Part shown: positions 35,193 to 46,739 of the stretch, in pieces | How positions within the stretch are numbered: the stretch's first letter is position 1 | Layout: every line of letters begins with the position of its first letter | Source: Okapia johnstoni | Taxonomy: Eukaryota; Chordata; Mammalia; Artiodactyla; Giraffidae | Reading direction: 5' to 3' | Assembly: GCA_024291935.2 (NCBI GenBank) | Contig: CM044311.1 | Location: 24,990,001-25,054,000 of the forward strand | DNA length: 64,000 nucleotides | Position numbers and translations under genes: made by a program | Notes under the pieces: generated by a model | What the model saw: the letters and a program-made list of their open reading frames with translations, nothing else | Databases searched by the model: none | Told to the model about the DNA's origin: nothing

Positions 35193-35657
35193 AAATACCA
35201 ACAATTACAAACTAGATTGCATCATGATTAACAACATGCAGTGTCTCTTTGTTCAGAATCTTTGAAATTATTAGCATAACTTTTAAGCATGTATTGCAAG
35301 TCATAGATTTACATTGTAAAGTGCATGCTTTGGGGAATAAGGTAGATATGCTTATCATTTATGATAAGAAATATCAACTGTCACTTCAAAAGTCACATTT
35401 ATAAAAGTCAACACTTTAATACAAGTCATCTTGTGTTTGAGGTGCCAGTGTACTAGCAGATTAGTTACTTTCATCCAGAAATCCTACAGCTCAATATCCG
35501 CAGGGAAAATAGCACAGGATTTTAGAAGAACCAAAGGCAACAGGATTACATGGACATGCATATAAAAGATATGAAATAGAGAAACTACAAAGAATTTTAA
35601 CACAATAAAAATCTCCTCTGTGTAACAAAGCAGACAAGGGATTATATACATATAATA
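35193..35657. other. unclassified intergenic DNA
   Basis: No recognised repeat, RNA gene or coding feature was found in this stretch. Confidence 0.5.
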
Positions 35658-35793
35658 TACAGTTATCCCTTAGTATCTGTGAGATTTGTTCCAGGATCCC
35701 AGGGAATACCAAAATCTCAAGTTCTTTATATAAAACCATGTTCATTTTTCCACATAATTTAGATGTATATTATTTATAATACCTAGTACAATG

Positions 35794-36004
35794 CAATTTG
35801 TTGTTTAGTCACCAAGTCATGTCCAACTCTTGCAATAGCATGGACTGTAGCTGGCCAGGCTCCTCTGTCCATGGGATTTTCCATATTCCAAGAATACTGG
35901 AGTGGTTTGCCTTTTCTTTCCAGGGAATCTTACTGTCCCATGGATAGAACCCTATCTCCTACATTGCAGGTGGATTCTTTATAGCTAAGCAATCAAGGAA
36001 GCAA
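35794..36004 (-). mobile_element. Bov-tA type SINE nested in the Tigger-like element
   Basis: A reverse SINE from caatttgttgtttagtcacc to the head caatcaaggaagc. The 7-bp TSD tacaatg (35787-35793 and 36005-36011) is transposon sequence. Confidence 0.85.
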
Positions 36005-36115
36005 TACAATGTAAGTGTTATGTAAATAGTTGGAAATATAATAGTTATAAATGCTACATAAATAGTTGAAGGGGCAAGGTAAATTTAAGTTTTTCTTTGG
36101 TGAACTTTTGGGATT

Positions 36116-36319
36116 TGTTTACTCTGGTGGCTCAGATGGTGAAGAATCTGCCTGCAATGCAGTAGACCCAGAGTTGGGAAGATCCTTTGAAGAAAGGAAT
36201 GGCTATCCACTCCAGCATTCATGCCTGATGAATTCCATGGACAGAGGAACCTGAGAGGCTATAGTTCATGGGATTCACACAAAGAGTGGGACACAACTGA
36301 GTGACTAACACTTTCACAA
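36116..36319 (+). mobile_element. Bov-tA type SINE nested in the Tigger-like element
   Basis: A plus-strand SINE starting at the diverged head ctctggtggctcagatggtg and ending gacacaactgagtgactaac. It lacks a clear B box, since the segment after gcagtagaccc is shortened. Confidence 0.85.
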
Positions 36320-36544
36320 ATATTTTCACCTCATGTTTAATTAAATCTGTGGATATATAGAACTCTAGGATATGGAGAGGTGATTGTGTTAATATATATC
36401 TATCTGGGAGTGTTATAATTTTGATTTTCTTGAAACAATGATTGGCAATCAGATTGTGTTGTTAAGAGATCACCATAAAAATACCTCTCATTCAACAGGA
36501 TGACTAAGAACACTACCATAATACCATTAAAAAATATTGCTAAT

Positions 36545-37262
36545 CCTCTCCCTTAAATTCGTGTTTGTACCTTGCTAATGACCAAGAGAATCAGTGGCAG
36601 AAGTGGAAGTCAGCAGCTTCCAGTGATAAAAGAGATGCAGCTTCTGTGTTGTTCACTGGAACACTAATGCTGAAGTCCTGAACCATCATGTAGAAAATTT
36701 AATGGCCTAAGACCACCACTGGGCTTCCCTGGTGGGTCAGAAAATAAAGAATCTACTTGCAATGTAGGAGGCCTGGGTTCGATCCCTGGCTCAGGAAGAT
36801 CACCTGGAGAAGGGAATGGCAACCTGCTCCAGTATTCTTGCCTGGGAAATCCCATGGACAGAGGAGCCTGGTGGGCTACTATCCATGGGTTCACAAAGAG
36901 TCGGATACTACTGAGAGACATTTCCTTCTCCTTCTCCTAAGGCCACCATGCTAAGAGAAAGCCTGGGTCATATGAGAAGGTTCCTGTGTAGGTGTATACA
37001 CTGACTGTCTAGCTGAGATGTAGGCCAACAGCCAGCAGTAACCACTAGACTTGCTAGTGAATATCCTTGAAATCATTCTCTCTCCACTAACCTATGGTTC
37101 AAAGTCTTCTCAACTAAAGCTCTAGCCATTGTGGAGCAGACTAGTGTCTCCACGACACTTTTTTCTGAATTTTTGACCTTGGAATAGATTATGAAATACT
37201 GTTTTAAATCATTAAATTTGAGGAGTATTCTGTTAAGCAGCAGCAAAAACTAAAACAAACAA
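36545..37262 (+). mobile_element. ancient LTR-like repeat split by SINE
   Basis: The flanks of the SINE at 36719-36935 read as one decayed element. Its end (gaccttggaatagattatga, gttttaaatcattaaat, ttaagcagcagcaaaaacta) resembles the 3' end of MLT1-class or related ancient LTRs. The family is not certain. Confidence 0.4.
36719..36935 (+). mobile_element. Bov-tA type SINE with TSD
   Basis: A well-preserved plus-strand SINE with gggcttccctggtgggtcag and an intact B box, ggttcgatccc. A 13-bp TSD with one mismatch (36706-36718 and 36936-36948) flanks it. Confidence 0.93.
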
Positions 37263-37669
37263 AACACTCATTAATTTAATTAACTGTATTTGAAAATTAT
37301 TTGTGAGAATTTGTGACTCAATTCCAGCTGTTTTCAGATGAGTTGATGTGGGTTGAGCAGTGTGTCAGTGTGATAGTTACTTTTTACTGGTGACTGTTAT
37401 GAGTTCATGATATTAGCTCCCAGTGAATAGTGCATGTGTTTAAATTCTTATAAAATGGCAATATGGAGATAATATCAGAAATTTAAGAATTGAGCATGAG
37501 TGTGGTTGGAATCACTTGAAAAGGAACAAATTTTTCTTCGTTAGCTTACTCAAGGAATGACTTTACCCATTTCAGAGATACAAAAGTAAAATAATCTGAT
37601 TTTTAAACTATATAAATACATATCAATGTAGTAGGTTTTTTTTAAAAATAAAAATACCAAAAATATTGT

Positions 37670-37741
37670 TGTTGATCAGTCGCTAAGTCATGTCCAATTC
37701 ATTGTGACCCCATGAACTGCAGCACTCCAGGCTTCCCTGAA
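37670..37741 (-). mobile_element. BovB LINE, ~70-bp 3' fragment
   Basis: Only the terminal BovB block (gttgttgatcagtcgctaag through ccaggcttccctg) remains. It is either a very short insertion or a deletion remnant. Confidence 0.75.
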
Positions 37742-37879
37742 CCTACAATAAAATACTGAACGTGCAATAAAAGCATTTTTGGTTTAGTTTGTATTATAAA
37801 GTTTAAAGCCTTACTTAGACAAAGCAAATTCTTTCAGCAAAGAACTCTAAAAGTTACTTTAGCATATACTCAAATTATC

Positions 37880-38220
37880 CATGTGTGGTTACATCTCATT
37901 TTAGTTTTGATATACGTTTTTCCGATGTTCTGATGTTTAGAGGTGTTGGGCAACTTTTCATGTACTTGCTGATCATTTGTATGTTTTGAGTTCCTCTGCT
38001 CACTTTTAATTGTGTTGTTAGGAGGGTTTTTGCTGTTGAGTTGTGTGAGTTCTTTATATATTTTGGATATTAACCACTTATCAGATATACAGCATATAAA
38101 TATTTTCTCTTATTAGTAGATAGTCTTTTCATTTTGTTGATGGCTTCTTTTGCTGTGCAGAGCTTTCTAGTCTGACATACTTCCATTTGATGTCTTTCCT
38201 GTTGCTCCCAGAGCGTAATG
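37880..38220 (-). mobile_element. old L1 ORF2 fragment, antisense
   Basis: The antisense L1 landmarks caacttttcatgtacttgct, gagttctttatatattttgg, ttaaccacttatcagatata and cattttgttgatggcttctt occur in the expected order. Confidence 0.75.
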
Positions 38221-38224
38221 ACAC

Positions 38225-39885
38225 CTTTAAATAATAACTTTAATTTTGCACATATCAACCATCAATAAGACCTCCTGGTTTTTGTTACAGTTTCTGTTTT
38301 TGTTGTTTTCTGTTTGTGTTTGAGACTGCTAAATTGAGAAAGTGTGTGCTCTATTTATTGGCTCTGTGCAGTGTTGCATGAGATCTGGGAGGACCTTTTA
38401 TTATTTCTTTCCTCAATCAGTTTAGTCTCCATTGGTAATTTTAATAACTTCTTGGCACTCTACAGTAATTTTGGCAGCTGTTTCTCTTTTGCTTTTCTCT
38501 CTCAAGATAATGACTTTATAGGAATTTAATGCATTGTAAAATGTTTGTTGACCAGATTGATATGCTTCTTCACCATAGTTTATAAAAACATATATTATGC
38601 AAAATTTGCAACAGGTCAACCATGCCACTGTACAGATACACAGAAGACATTTTATACTATCTCCTGACATGGGAAAAATTTATGTTACCCACTGACACAT
38701 AGGAAGCCTTTATGTTACCCATTAGCTAAATGAATATGTTAATTTCTGGAAGGATTTTTATCCTTATAGAATTATAGAGAAATAAGAAATTAAAATCCCC
38801 AATAATTAGGGAGCTATTTTATATAAGATGGAACTTTGCTAAATTTCACTGCTAGGAGAAAGGAAATGTCTAACATTGGAAAAAGAAAATCTGCATGACT
38901 TTTTTTTAAATTTCATTTTTTAGCATCATAAATGTCAATTTTTTTTTTAATTGAAGGTTGTCTAAAACAAGACTAAAGTGCATATACTAACCTGTTCTCA
39001 GGGAAGTTTTAAACATTAAAATGTTACAAACAAAATAGTTTAAATTAATGAATATAAACTTTAATTCAGAAAATATGGTTATAATAAAATAACTTGACTA
39101 GGAAGAAAGAATATAAGAAAATATAAGTCAAAATATACGAATTAGAGGAAAAAACACAAGAAAAAGTTTTTGGGAATAAAAAAATTAAACAAATCACTAT
39201 CAAATTCAAGCAAGAGAAAATACAAAGGTCTTAAAAAAATGATTAGAAATATATATAAGATAAAATAGTCTTGAAAGGAAAAAAGAAATATTGAGAGAAC
39301 TGATTCATTACAAGGCACTGCAAGGATGTCCAAGAATACCCATCACAAAAGGTATGCAATCAATGTAATTTTTTTGTTTTGTTTTACATTTTATATCAGA
39401 AACATAAAAATAAATGTCCAAACTATCTTAAGAACAAAAAGACCATGTTGGAAAACTTCCCAGGTCATTTTATTAGGTCATCAAAATTTCAACTCCAAAA
39501 CCTTATAAAGTAACTCAGAGTACAGATCAACAGTATTTATGAATAAAAATAAATAAATACTGCACAATATATTTTGAAAAGTGTGTCTTTAGTATAGTAG
39601 ATAATGTTGTAATTAATAAAGATGATTTATTCCAGAAAAAATATAGCTCATTATTATAAAACTATTTCTCTGTACATCACTCCAGTAGGTTAGAGAAAAA
39701 AGTCACATAGTTAAAACACCATAAAAGAAAAATATAAGGCATGTTTTAAAAATTAAACATCAGTTTCTCATGTTAAATCACTACATGGGACAAATATATT
39801 TTCTTCATAAGATATTGAGTATCATTATTAATCAAAAGATTCAATACCCACAAAATTTAAGATATTCATACATTTACTTAAGAAT
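38225..39885. other. AT-rich intergenic DNA
   Basis: No recognised interspersed repeat. T-runs occur near 38900 and 38940. Frames of 60-80 codons are compositional, with no domain or codon signature. Confidence 0.5.
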
Positions 39886-39888
39886 GGA

Positions 39889-40048
39889 TATGCATGGCAG
39901 TCCAGCAGTTAAGACTTCGACTTTCAATGTAGGCTATGTGAGTTAAATCCCTGGTTGAGAAACTAAGAGCCCACATGCCTCCTAGCCAAAAAATCAAAAC
40001 ATAAAACAGAAATAATATTGTAACAAATTCAATAAAGACTTAAAAAAT
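39889..40048 (+). mobile_element. CHR-like tRNA SINE
   Basis: gcagttaagacttcgacttt, a degenerate B box, cctagccaaaaaatcaaaac and the characteristic end caataaagacttaaaa identify a cetartiodactyl SINE in sense orientation. The first bases of the head are missing or diverged. Confidence 0.7.
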
Positions 40049-40049
40049 T

Positions 40050-41350
40050 GAATGGATATGTATGATATATGCAGCTAAAATAAAAGAACAAATATGAGTC
40101 TTCAGTAAATAAGGGAAGCAACAAGTTAGATGGTTGGCAGTTGCCAATATTCCAAAATTCATCTGTAAGTTCATCTTCATCTTGCATCAAAATAAATTCT
40201 AAATTAATAAAAATATAATTATGGATAATCATTAATGACCATGTGGAATACCAAGGATTAGATGTAACTTCGCACCGTAAATAAGAAAACTGCAAAATGC
40301 ATGAAACAGCTAGTCTCTGACGTCATACACCAGCTGAATAGGACGGGGATTCCTAGGAAAAGAAAACCAGCGAGGAGACTGGGTTATTCTATCCTTCTGC
40401 CTGTAGATAATTATTGTTCTGCAAACACAGGGAAACTGTACAAGCTGGGGAAATAAGGAAAGAGGAGCTGCAAACCTAACAGTTTTCAGGGCTTATGCAG
40501 AATGGGAGACATCTGAGCTCAAAACAGAGTGAAGAGTAATATCATAGTGCTTTTTCCCAAATAAAAAATTCTCTGTTCCACGTTTCTTTCTTTTGAAATG
40601 TCTTCTCATTTATTTATTTTGACTCAGTTCACACCATTTGGATTTGCCTCTATGGCTTAGAGACTCAGATAATTTATCTTGTCAGTATTGCCTATGCACA
40701 AACTGAAAAGAAAACTAAAGCCCAAACTCTTTCCACTGGAACATTTTGTCTTTGTTATATAAAACACTTCCTCTTTCTGTTGATGGCCATTCAGATAGTC
40801 CCTTTGTTATAGAAGCCCATGTATCAGGGTAAAAACTGAGGTTTATATTTATGATGGGACTAAAGAACAAAACCTAGCTTTGTGTATGCATGTGTGTCTT
40901 TCCGTTAGTCTAAGTGCTGAATCTTGACACTCTGCTACCGTACTCATGAAGAAGAGATTGGTTTTTTAAAAGTACTGTGTAATCACACAAAGTAACTTTA
41001 GTAAAGATAAAAAGGTTCTGTGAATATTGATTTTCAAAGGTGCTCAAGATTTAAAGTGAGAGATGAAATTTAAAAACAGCATCTGTAACATGAAGCCAAA
41101 TGCATGAAAAATGTTACTTTATATATTTACACTCAAAAACATTAAGAAGTAAGATCATATGTTTGATCACCTTTTCTTCATACATCCCTATTTAATTTTA
41201 GATCTTTATATTATAACTACATTCTATTATATTAAAATTTATTAGCAGTACCTTATTATTATTAGTTCATATCACTTCCTTGGTACAACAACCAAGTGAA
41301 TCACATGCTTGTAGTCCTATCTTGTCTTCTCATAATTATACACATTAACA
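40050..41350. other. unclassified intergenic DNA
   Basis: No repeat family was recognised. The piece at 40300-40560 is richer in G+C and retains CpGs (near 40320, 40344 and 40371), but has no open frame or RNA-like structure I can name. Confidence 0.45.
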
Positions 41351-41351
41351 T

Positions 41352-41576
41352 GAAAAAGTAAAAGGTGAAAGTGTTAGTCGCTCAGTCACGCCCAACTCTT
41401 TGAGACTCCATGGACTGTAACCTGCCAGGCTCTTCTGTCCATGGAATTCTCCTGGCGAGGAAACTAAAGTTGGTAGCCATTCCCTTCTCCAGGGGATCTT
41501 CCCAACCCAGGGATCATAATCCAGTTCTCCCACAATGCAGGTAGATTCTTTACTGCCTGAGCCACCAAAGAAGCCC
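41352..41576 (-). mobile_element. Bov-tA type SINE
   Basis: A full-length reverse copy with an A/G-rich tail at 41352-41372 and the head gagccaccaaagaagccc. Confidence 0.88.
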
Positions 41577-41706
41577 ATATAATGTAGCTATTCATTAATT
41601 ATTAAGTATAGTATTTTTTCTAGACGTTATAGAATTTCAATGCTTATCAGCATTCCTACCAGGGAAAACCAGAGAAGCCAGAATTGGCATATGTAGGTGT
41701 ATTGCA

Positions 41707-41727
41707 TGTGTGTGTGTGTGTGTGTGT
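41707..41727. repeat. (TG)n microsatellite
   Basis: About ten uninterrupted TG units, followed by a degenerate tacatgcacatacac stretch. Confidence 0.9.
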
Positions 41728-42019
41728 ACATGCACATACACATGAGTGCAAATTAGGAACTGATGAGCCTAATGGTATGTGATGAACCAATATCACGTGA
41801 AGAAGGAACTATGGTGAGATAAGCATATATTTTGCTCATACTTTTTCTTCAAGAGATGTTCCTATTTTTTCCAGAGGTGGAATAGAAGTTGAAAATAAAA
41901 ACAGAGGGCCAGAACATAAAGCAATTACTGCTAAATGACAAAGAATTCATCAGAAAATTGGCACTTTCATAGGATTTGAAAGAGAAAAATTGAAATTCAG
42001 AGCTATGGAAGCAGCTAGG

Positions 42020-42396
42020 ATTTGGGAGGGGGTAAATCTGTCCCCTACATCAATATTAATATATTAAGTCTTAACCTCCTTACCTCAGAATACACCTATT
42101 TGGAGACAGGATTATAAAAGAAAGGTATTTAAAGTGAACTAAGATATACGGACCTAATCCAATATGTCTGGCATCCGTATAGAAAAAGGAGACAGGACAG
42201 AGCCATAGGGAAGACCATGTGAAGACACTGAAGAAGCCAGCCAAATACAGGTCAAGAAAGAGACCACAGAAAAAATAAATCTACCAACAGTCAGATCTCA
42301 GACTTCTGGCCTCCAAAACTATAAGGAAATATATTTCTATTGTTTAAGCCTTCCAGTCTATGGTACTTTGTTGTGACTTTGTTACAACTAATACAG
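42020..42396 (+). mobile_element. MLT1 MaLR LTR
   Basis: Sense MLT1 landmarks: caatattaatatattaagtc, cacctatttggagacaggat, gaccatgtgaagacactgaa, tctggcctccaaaactataa and a 3' end of gtttaagccttccagtctat.. gttacaactaatacag. It is almost complete and moderately diverged. Confidence 0.8.
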
Positions 42397-42706
42397 ATTC
42401 TAATGAGAGGGAAAACGTAAAGCTTTGAGCCCAATCTGGCTTTTCCTTCGATGCACTGGTCAAGTTTTTCAACTGCAAAGGTATATGAGAGAGAAGCAAA
42501 GCAGGAGAATGGTGAAGGGTAGAATAAATATATCAGGAATATCACGTATTGAGGAGGAAATACTTGAGGTCATATCGTCTAACATCTCAGTCAGGAAACT
42601 TGGAAGATCTTACCCTAGGATTTATTACAATCAGGGTAGACAAAGCTGTCCCAAAACAATAGCCCAGTTTTGAATCTGCGCTGGCTGAAGTCATGATAGA
42701 GTGATG

Positions 42707-42967
42707 TACTGGACTTCCCTGGTGATCCAGTGTTTAAGAACATGCCTGCCAATGCTGGGAACAGGGGTTCCATCCCTGTACTGGAAGATTCCACATGCCA
42801 AGGGGCAACTAAGCCTGTGCACCACAACTACTGTGTATATATGCTAGAGCCCGAGATGCAACTACTAAAGCCTGTGCAATGAGAAGCTCATGCACCACAA
42901 CTAGAGAAAGTGCTGCACAGCAACAAAGACTCAGTGCAGCCAAAACTAAATAAAATATTTTTTTTTA
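42707..42967 (+). mobile_element. CHR-type tRNA SINE
   Basis: A plus-strand full-length copy: ggacttccctggtgatccag, cacatgccaaggggcaacta, gcaatgagaagctcatgcac, ctagagaaagtgctgcacag and a cagccaaaactaaataaa tail. Confidence 0.88.
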
Positions 42968-43327
42968 AAAGGATGATGCACCAGCACCTTTTCTTCCTAC
43001 ACAGAGTAAAGTGAACTCCCTCTGGTGTGAGATGATGTTATCCATTCCCTCCATAATTTGCCTCACGCAACATTAACCATATAAACAATTATTTCCAGGT
43101 GTATGGAGGAAAAAAGTCACAGAAAAATTACACCCTAGAAACCAGGCTGCAGGTGATTTACATGTAGGAGTTATCATAGATAACCTTAAAATTATAGTGG
43201 TTAAAACACTGCGGTTAAAGAAAATAGAGAGCAAGATATGTAGAAGTGATTCAATTTTGGTGAATATTTAGGTGTGGAGGCCAAAACTTTTGTAACAAAA
43301 TGGATGTAGATTTTAAGAGAAACATGG

Positions 43328-43657
43328 TTGCTGTAGACTGAATGCCTAAAATTCCTATTTTGAAATCTTATGTGATGGTGTTAGGATTCAGGCCTCTGGG
43401 AGGTGATTAAGTCAGGAGGGGGGAGTCACCTTAATAGTGTCCTTATAAATGAGACCTTGAAGATCTCACTTCCCTGTCTGCCATGTGGGAACATAATGAG
43501 ATACGGACCAGGATCTGGGCCCCTACAAAACATAGATGACTTTCTCTTGCTTCTTCTTGGAATTACCAGCCTCCTGAACCATAAGAAATACACAATCATT
43601 GTTAAAGTCACCCAGTCTATGGTGTTTTCATTATAGCAGCCCCAAAACACTAAGAAA
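43328..43657 (+). mobile_element. MLT1 MaLR LTR
   Basis: gctgtagactgaatgcctaa at the start, gcctctgggaggtgattaag and gtgtccttataaatgagacc in the middle, and ccagtctatggtgttttcat at the end are MLT1 LTR blocks in sense orientation. With the 42-kb copy it forms a same-orientation pair about 930 bp apart. Confidence 0.8.
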
Positions 43658-43794
43658 GCAGGAAGTAAGGATGATACCAAGATCTCAAGTTCTTTCTTTA
43701 CATGATGTCTTTTGTAACACCAGTTCTCAGACATTAACTATATACCCAATAATTCAATTCAATTCTGATACTAACTAATAAGATTTAATGCAAA

Positions 43795-44395
43795 CCTCAA
43801 GAATTAAGGGCCCATTTCCACAAGCCTGTCCCTGTTTCACTGGCCAGTCACAAGTTTGAAGATCAATCCCACATATGGCCAACACTTCATTAATTATTCT
43901 CCATTTATTATAAAGGGTACAAGTCAGGACCAGCCAAATGGAGGAAGTAATGGGGAAGGTACTGGAAGAGAAAGATTTTATGCTGTCTACTGGTGTGCCA
44001 AACTCTCAGAACTCTATTATATTCACAACCTGGAAGTTCTCAAAACTTAGCTTTGGGTTTTCAGTGAAGATTTGACTAAGTAGATGTGATTGATTAAATC
44101 ATTGGTCATTGGTTATTGAATTTACTTTCTAGCCCTTTGTTCCTCCTAAAAGGGCATGAGTGAGGCTGAAATTTCTAGCCCTCTAGTCACTTAGTGGTTT
44201 TTACTGGTGACCAGAGCTGCCCTGCAGGTATCTGGACACACACCAAGAGTGACCTCATTAGACTCAACTCAGGGATAATTAAGTAAAAGGCATTCCTTCT
44301 GAATAACAAAAGATACTCCTAACACTCAGCAGATTTCAAGGATTTCAAGAGCTATCTGTCAGGAACTAGGAATAAATACCAAATATAATTTTTCT
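43795..44395 (+). mobile_element. ancient LTR-like repeat
   Basis: The end segment (gcattccttctgaataacaa, aagatactcctaacactc, gatttcaagagctatctgtc, aggaactaggaataaatacc) resembles a mammalian-wide LTR element's 3' half. The 5' half is decayed. The family name is not known to me with confidence. Confidence 0.4.
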
Positions 44396-44750
44396 TTCAA
44401 TTTATTTGTTTTTAATTGAAGGATAATTGCTTTACAATACTGTGTTTGTTTCTGCCATACGTCAACATGAATCCACCTTTGACATAGATATGTCCCCTCC
44501 CTTTTCAACCTCCCTCCCATACCATCGCACTCCTATAGATTATTACAGAGCCCCAGTTTGAGTTTCCTGAGTCAACAGCAAATTCCCATTGGCTATCTAC
44601 TTTACATATGGTAGTGTAAATGCCTCCACACTACTCTCTCCATTTGTCCCACCCTCTCCTTCCTCCACCCACCCCCATGTCCATAAATCTGTTCTCTATG
44701 TCTGTGTCTCCATCGCTGCCCTGTAAATATGTTCATCAAACATACTTTTT
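44396..44750 (-). mobile_element. L1 3' UTR, antisense (older ruminant type)
   Basis: attgaaggataattgcttta, ctgccatacgtcaacatgaa, the C-rich cctcccttttcaacctccct tract and ctgttctctatgtctgtgtc are the antisense L1 3' UTR. It is an older subtype than the copies at 2.3 and 18.5 kb. Confidence 0.8.
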
Positions 44751-45017
44751 ATTCTATACATAAGATTTGTGACCTGAACACCTTAAAGGATGTAATTGCC
44801 ATTAATTAAAAATGGGAAAATTTCAAGTAGTTTACAACTTTGAAGGAAAACGATAGTTTAGTTTTGAACATATTTACTTTGAAATGTCAAGTAGTATTCC
44901 AAGAGATGCCAAGTTTATGGCTATATCAAAAACCATAAACTAAATTAAAATTTGATAGAATATTTCTATAATCACTAATATAAACTGCAATAAAATTTTT
45001 ATTTAAAATAAGCTTAT

Positions 45018-46229
45018 CAGTTCAATTCAGTTGCTCAGTCGTATCTGACTCTTGCGACTCCCTGGACAGCAGCACGCAAGGCTTCGCTGTTCATCACCTA
45101 CTCCCAGAGCTTGCTCAAACTCATGTCCATCAAGTCGGTAATGCCATCCAACCATCTCATCCTCTGTCAACCCCTTCTCCTTCCGCCTTCAATCTTTCCC
45201 AGCATCATGGTCTTTTCCAAGGAGTCAGTTCTTCACACTAGGTAGCCAAAGTATTGAGCTTCAGCATCAGTCCTTCCAATGAATATTAAGGACTGATTTC
45301 CCTCAGGATAGACAGGTTGGATCTCCTTGCAGTCCAAGGGACTCTCAAGAGTCTTTTCCAATGCCATAGTTCAAAAGCATCAATTCTTTGGCACTCAGCT
45401 TTCTTTATGGTCCAACTCTCACATCCATACATGACTACTGGAAAAACCATAGCTTTGACTAGACAGAACTTGTCAGCAATATAGTGACTCTGCTTTTTAA
45501 TATGCTGTCTAAGTTGGTCAGAACTTTTCTTCCAAGGAGCATTTTTTAATGTCATGGCTGCAGTCACCGTCTGCAGTGATTTTGGAGTCCAAGAAAATAA
45601 AGTCTGTCACTGTTTCCATTTTTTCCCCATCTATTTGCCATGAAGTAATGGGACAAGATGCCATGACCTTAGCTATTTGAATGTTGAGTTTTAAGCCTGC
45701 TTTTTCACTCTCCTCTTTCACTTTCATCAAGAGGCTCTTTAGTTTCTCTTCACTTTCTACCATAAGGGTGGTGTCATCTGCATATCTGAAGTTATTGATA
45801 TTTCTCCTGGCAATCTTGTTTCCAGATTGTGCTTCTTCCAGTCTGGTATTTAATGTGATGTACTGTGCATAGAAGTTAAATAAGCAAGGTGATAATATGT
45901 GGCCTTGACATACTACTGCCCCAATATGGAACCAGTCCATTTTTCCATGTCCAAATCTAACTGTTGCTTCTTGAACTAAATACAGATTTCTCAGGGAGCA
46001 GATAAGGTGGTCTGATATTCCCATCTCTTGAAGAAATTTTCCACAGTTTGTTGTGATCCACATACTCAAAAGCTTTGGCATAGTCAATGAAGAAGTAGAT
46101 GTTTTTCTGGAATTCTCCACCAGATGGCAATTTGATCTCTGCTTCTTCTGCCTTTTCTCAATCCAGCTGAACATCTGGAAGTACTTGGTTCACATACTGT
46201 TGAATCATAGCTCATACTAGTAGAAAGAA
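45018..46229 (-). mobile_element. BovB LINE, 1.2 kb, with TSD
   Basis: The 3' end at 45018 runs in reverse to about 46211, followed by some 18 bp of unassigned sequence before the right TSD. A perfect 13-bp duplication, aaaataagcttat (45005-45017 and 46230-46242), encloses it. Confidence 0.93.
45286..46174 (-). pseudogene. BovB reverse-transcriptase fragment with longest open frame in the window
   Basis: The minus-strand frame 45518-46174 has 218 codons. Its N-terminal part is shifted out of the RT frame, but it then reads from a NCGKF-like block after motif A through GHILSPCLFNFY (motif B' region) and an intact YADD (45773-45784) to the C-terminal MASCPITSWQIDGEK region. A second frame (45286-45567) covers MVFPVVMYGCESWTIKKAE. 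A break near 45520-45540 separates them. The fragment lacks the endonuclease and RT N-terminus, so it is not a functional enzyme. Confidence 0.85.
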
Positions 46230-46262
46230 AAAATAAGCTTATACTAGCTTAAAAAAAAAAAT

Positions 46263-46475
46263 GGGACTTCCAAGGTGGCATTAGTGGTAAAGAATCCACT
46301 TGCCAGTGCAGGAGACTCAAGAGATGCAGTGTCAGTCCTTGAGTCGAGAAGATCCCCTGGAGTAGGAAATGGCAGCCCATTTCAGTATCCTTGACTAGAA
46401 AATTCGATGGACAGAGGAGGCTGGTGGACTACAGTCCTTGGGGCTGTAAAGAGTCAGACACGACTGAGCAACTAA
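46263..46475 (+). mobile_element. Bov-tA type SINE
   Basis: A plus-strand copy from gggacttccaaggtggcatt to cacgactgagcaactaa, with the extra agactcaagagatgcag segment of the longer subfamily. An A-run precedes it. Confidence 0.87.
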
Positions 46476-46739
46476 TTACAGCACCATAAAAAAGGAAAAC
46501 ACCAAAATTAGAAGAGATAAATTTGAATATGTTATGCCACTAATTACAGTAGAACCAAAAATTCTAATAAATCTATTGAATAACTTATTAGCTAATAATG
46601 AAATTAAATAAAATGTGATTTTGTTTCAATACAGCAAGAAATTAGTATTAACAGTGGAAGAGGTAAAAAATTGTAATAATAACATTGATGAGAAATGTTC
46701 AGAGTCTTTGGTAGTAACAGTGATAGGTAGGTAGTTAGA

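Larger units (their letters stand above)
35660..36386. mobile_element. Tigger/MER2-like DNA transposon split by two SINEs
   Basis: The start cagttatcccttagtatctg, the interior aataccaaaatctcaag and tataatacctagtacaatg / gttatgtaaatag, and the end aatctgtggatatatagaac..gagaggtgattg follow a TcMar-Tigger/MER2-type non-autonomous element as remembered. The SINEs at 35794-36004 and 36116-36319 interrupt it. Confidence 0.6.

Noticed and set aside
35641..35760. Possible simple AT-rich satellite near 35641
   Set aside because: The sequence reads as the start of a Tigger/MER2-like element rather than a tandem repeat.
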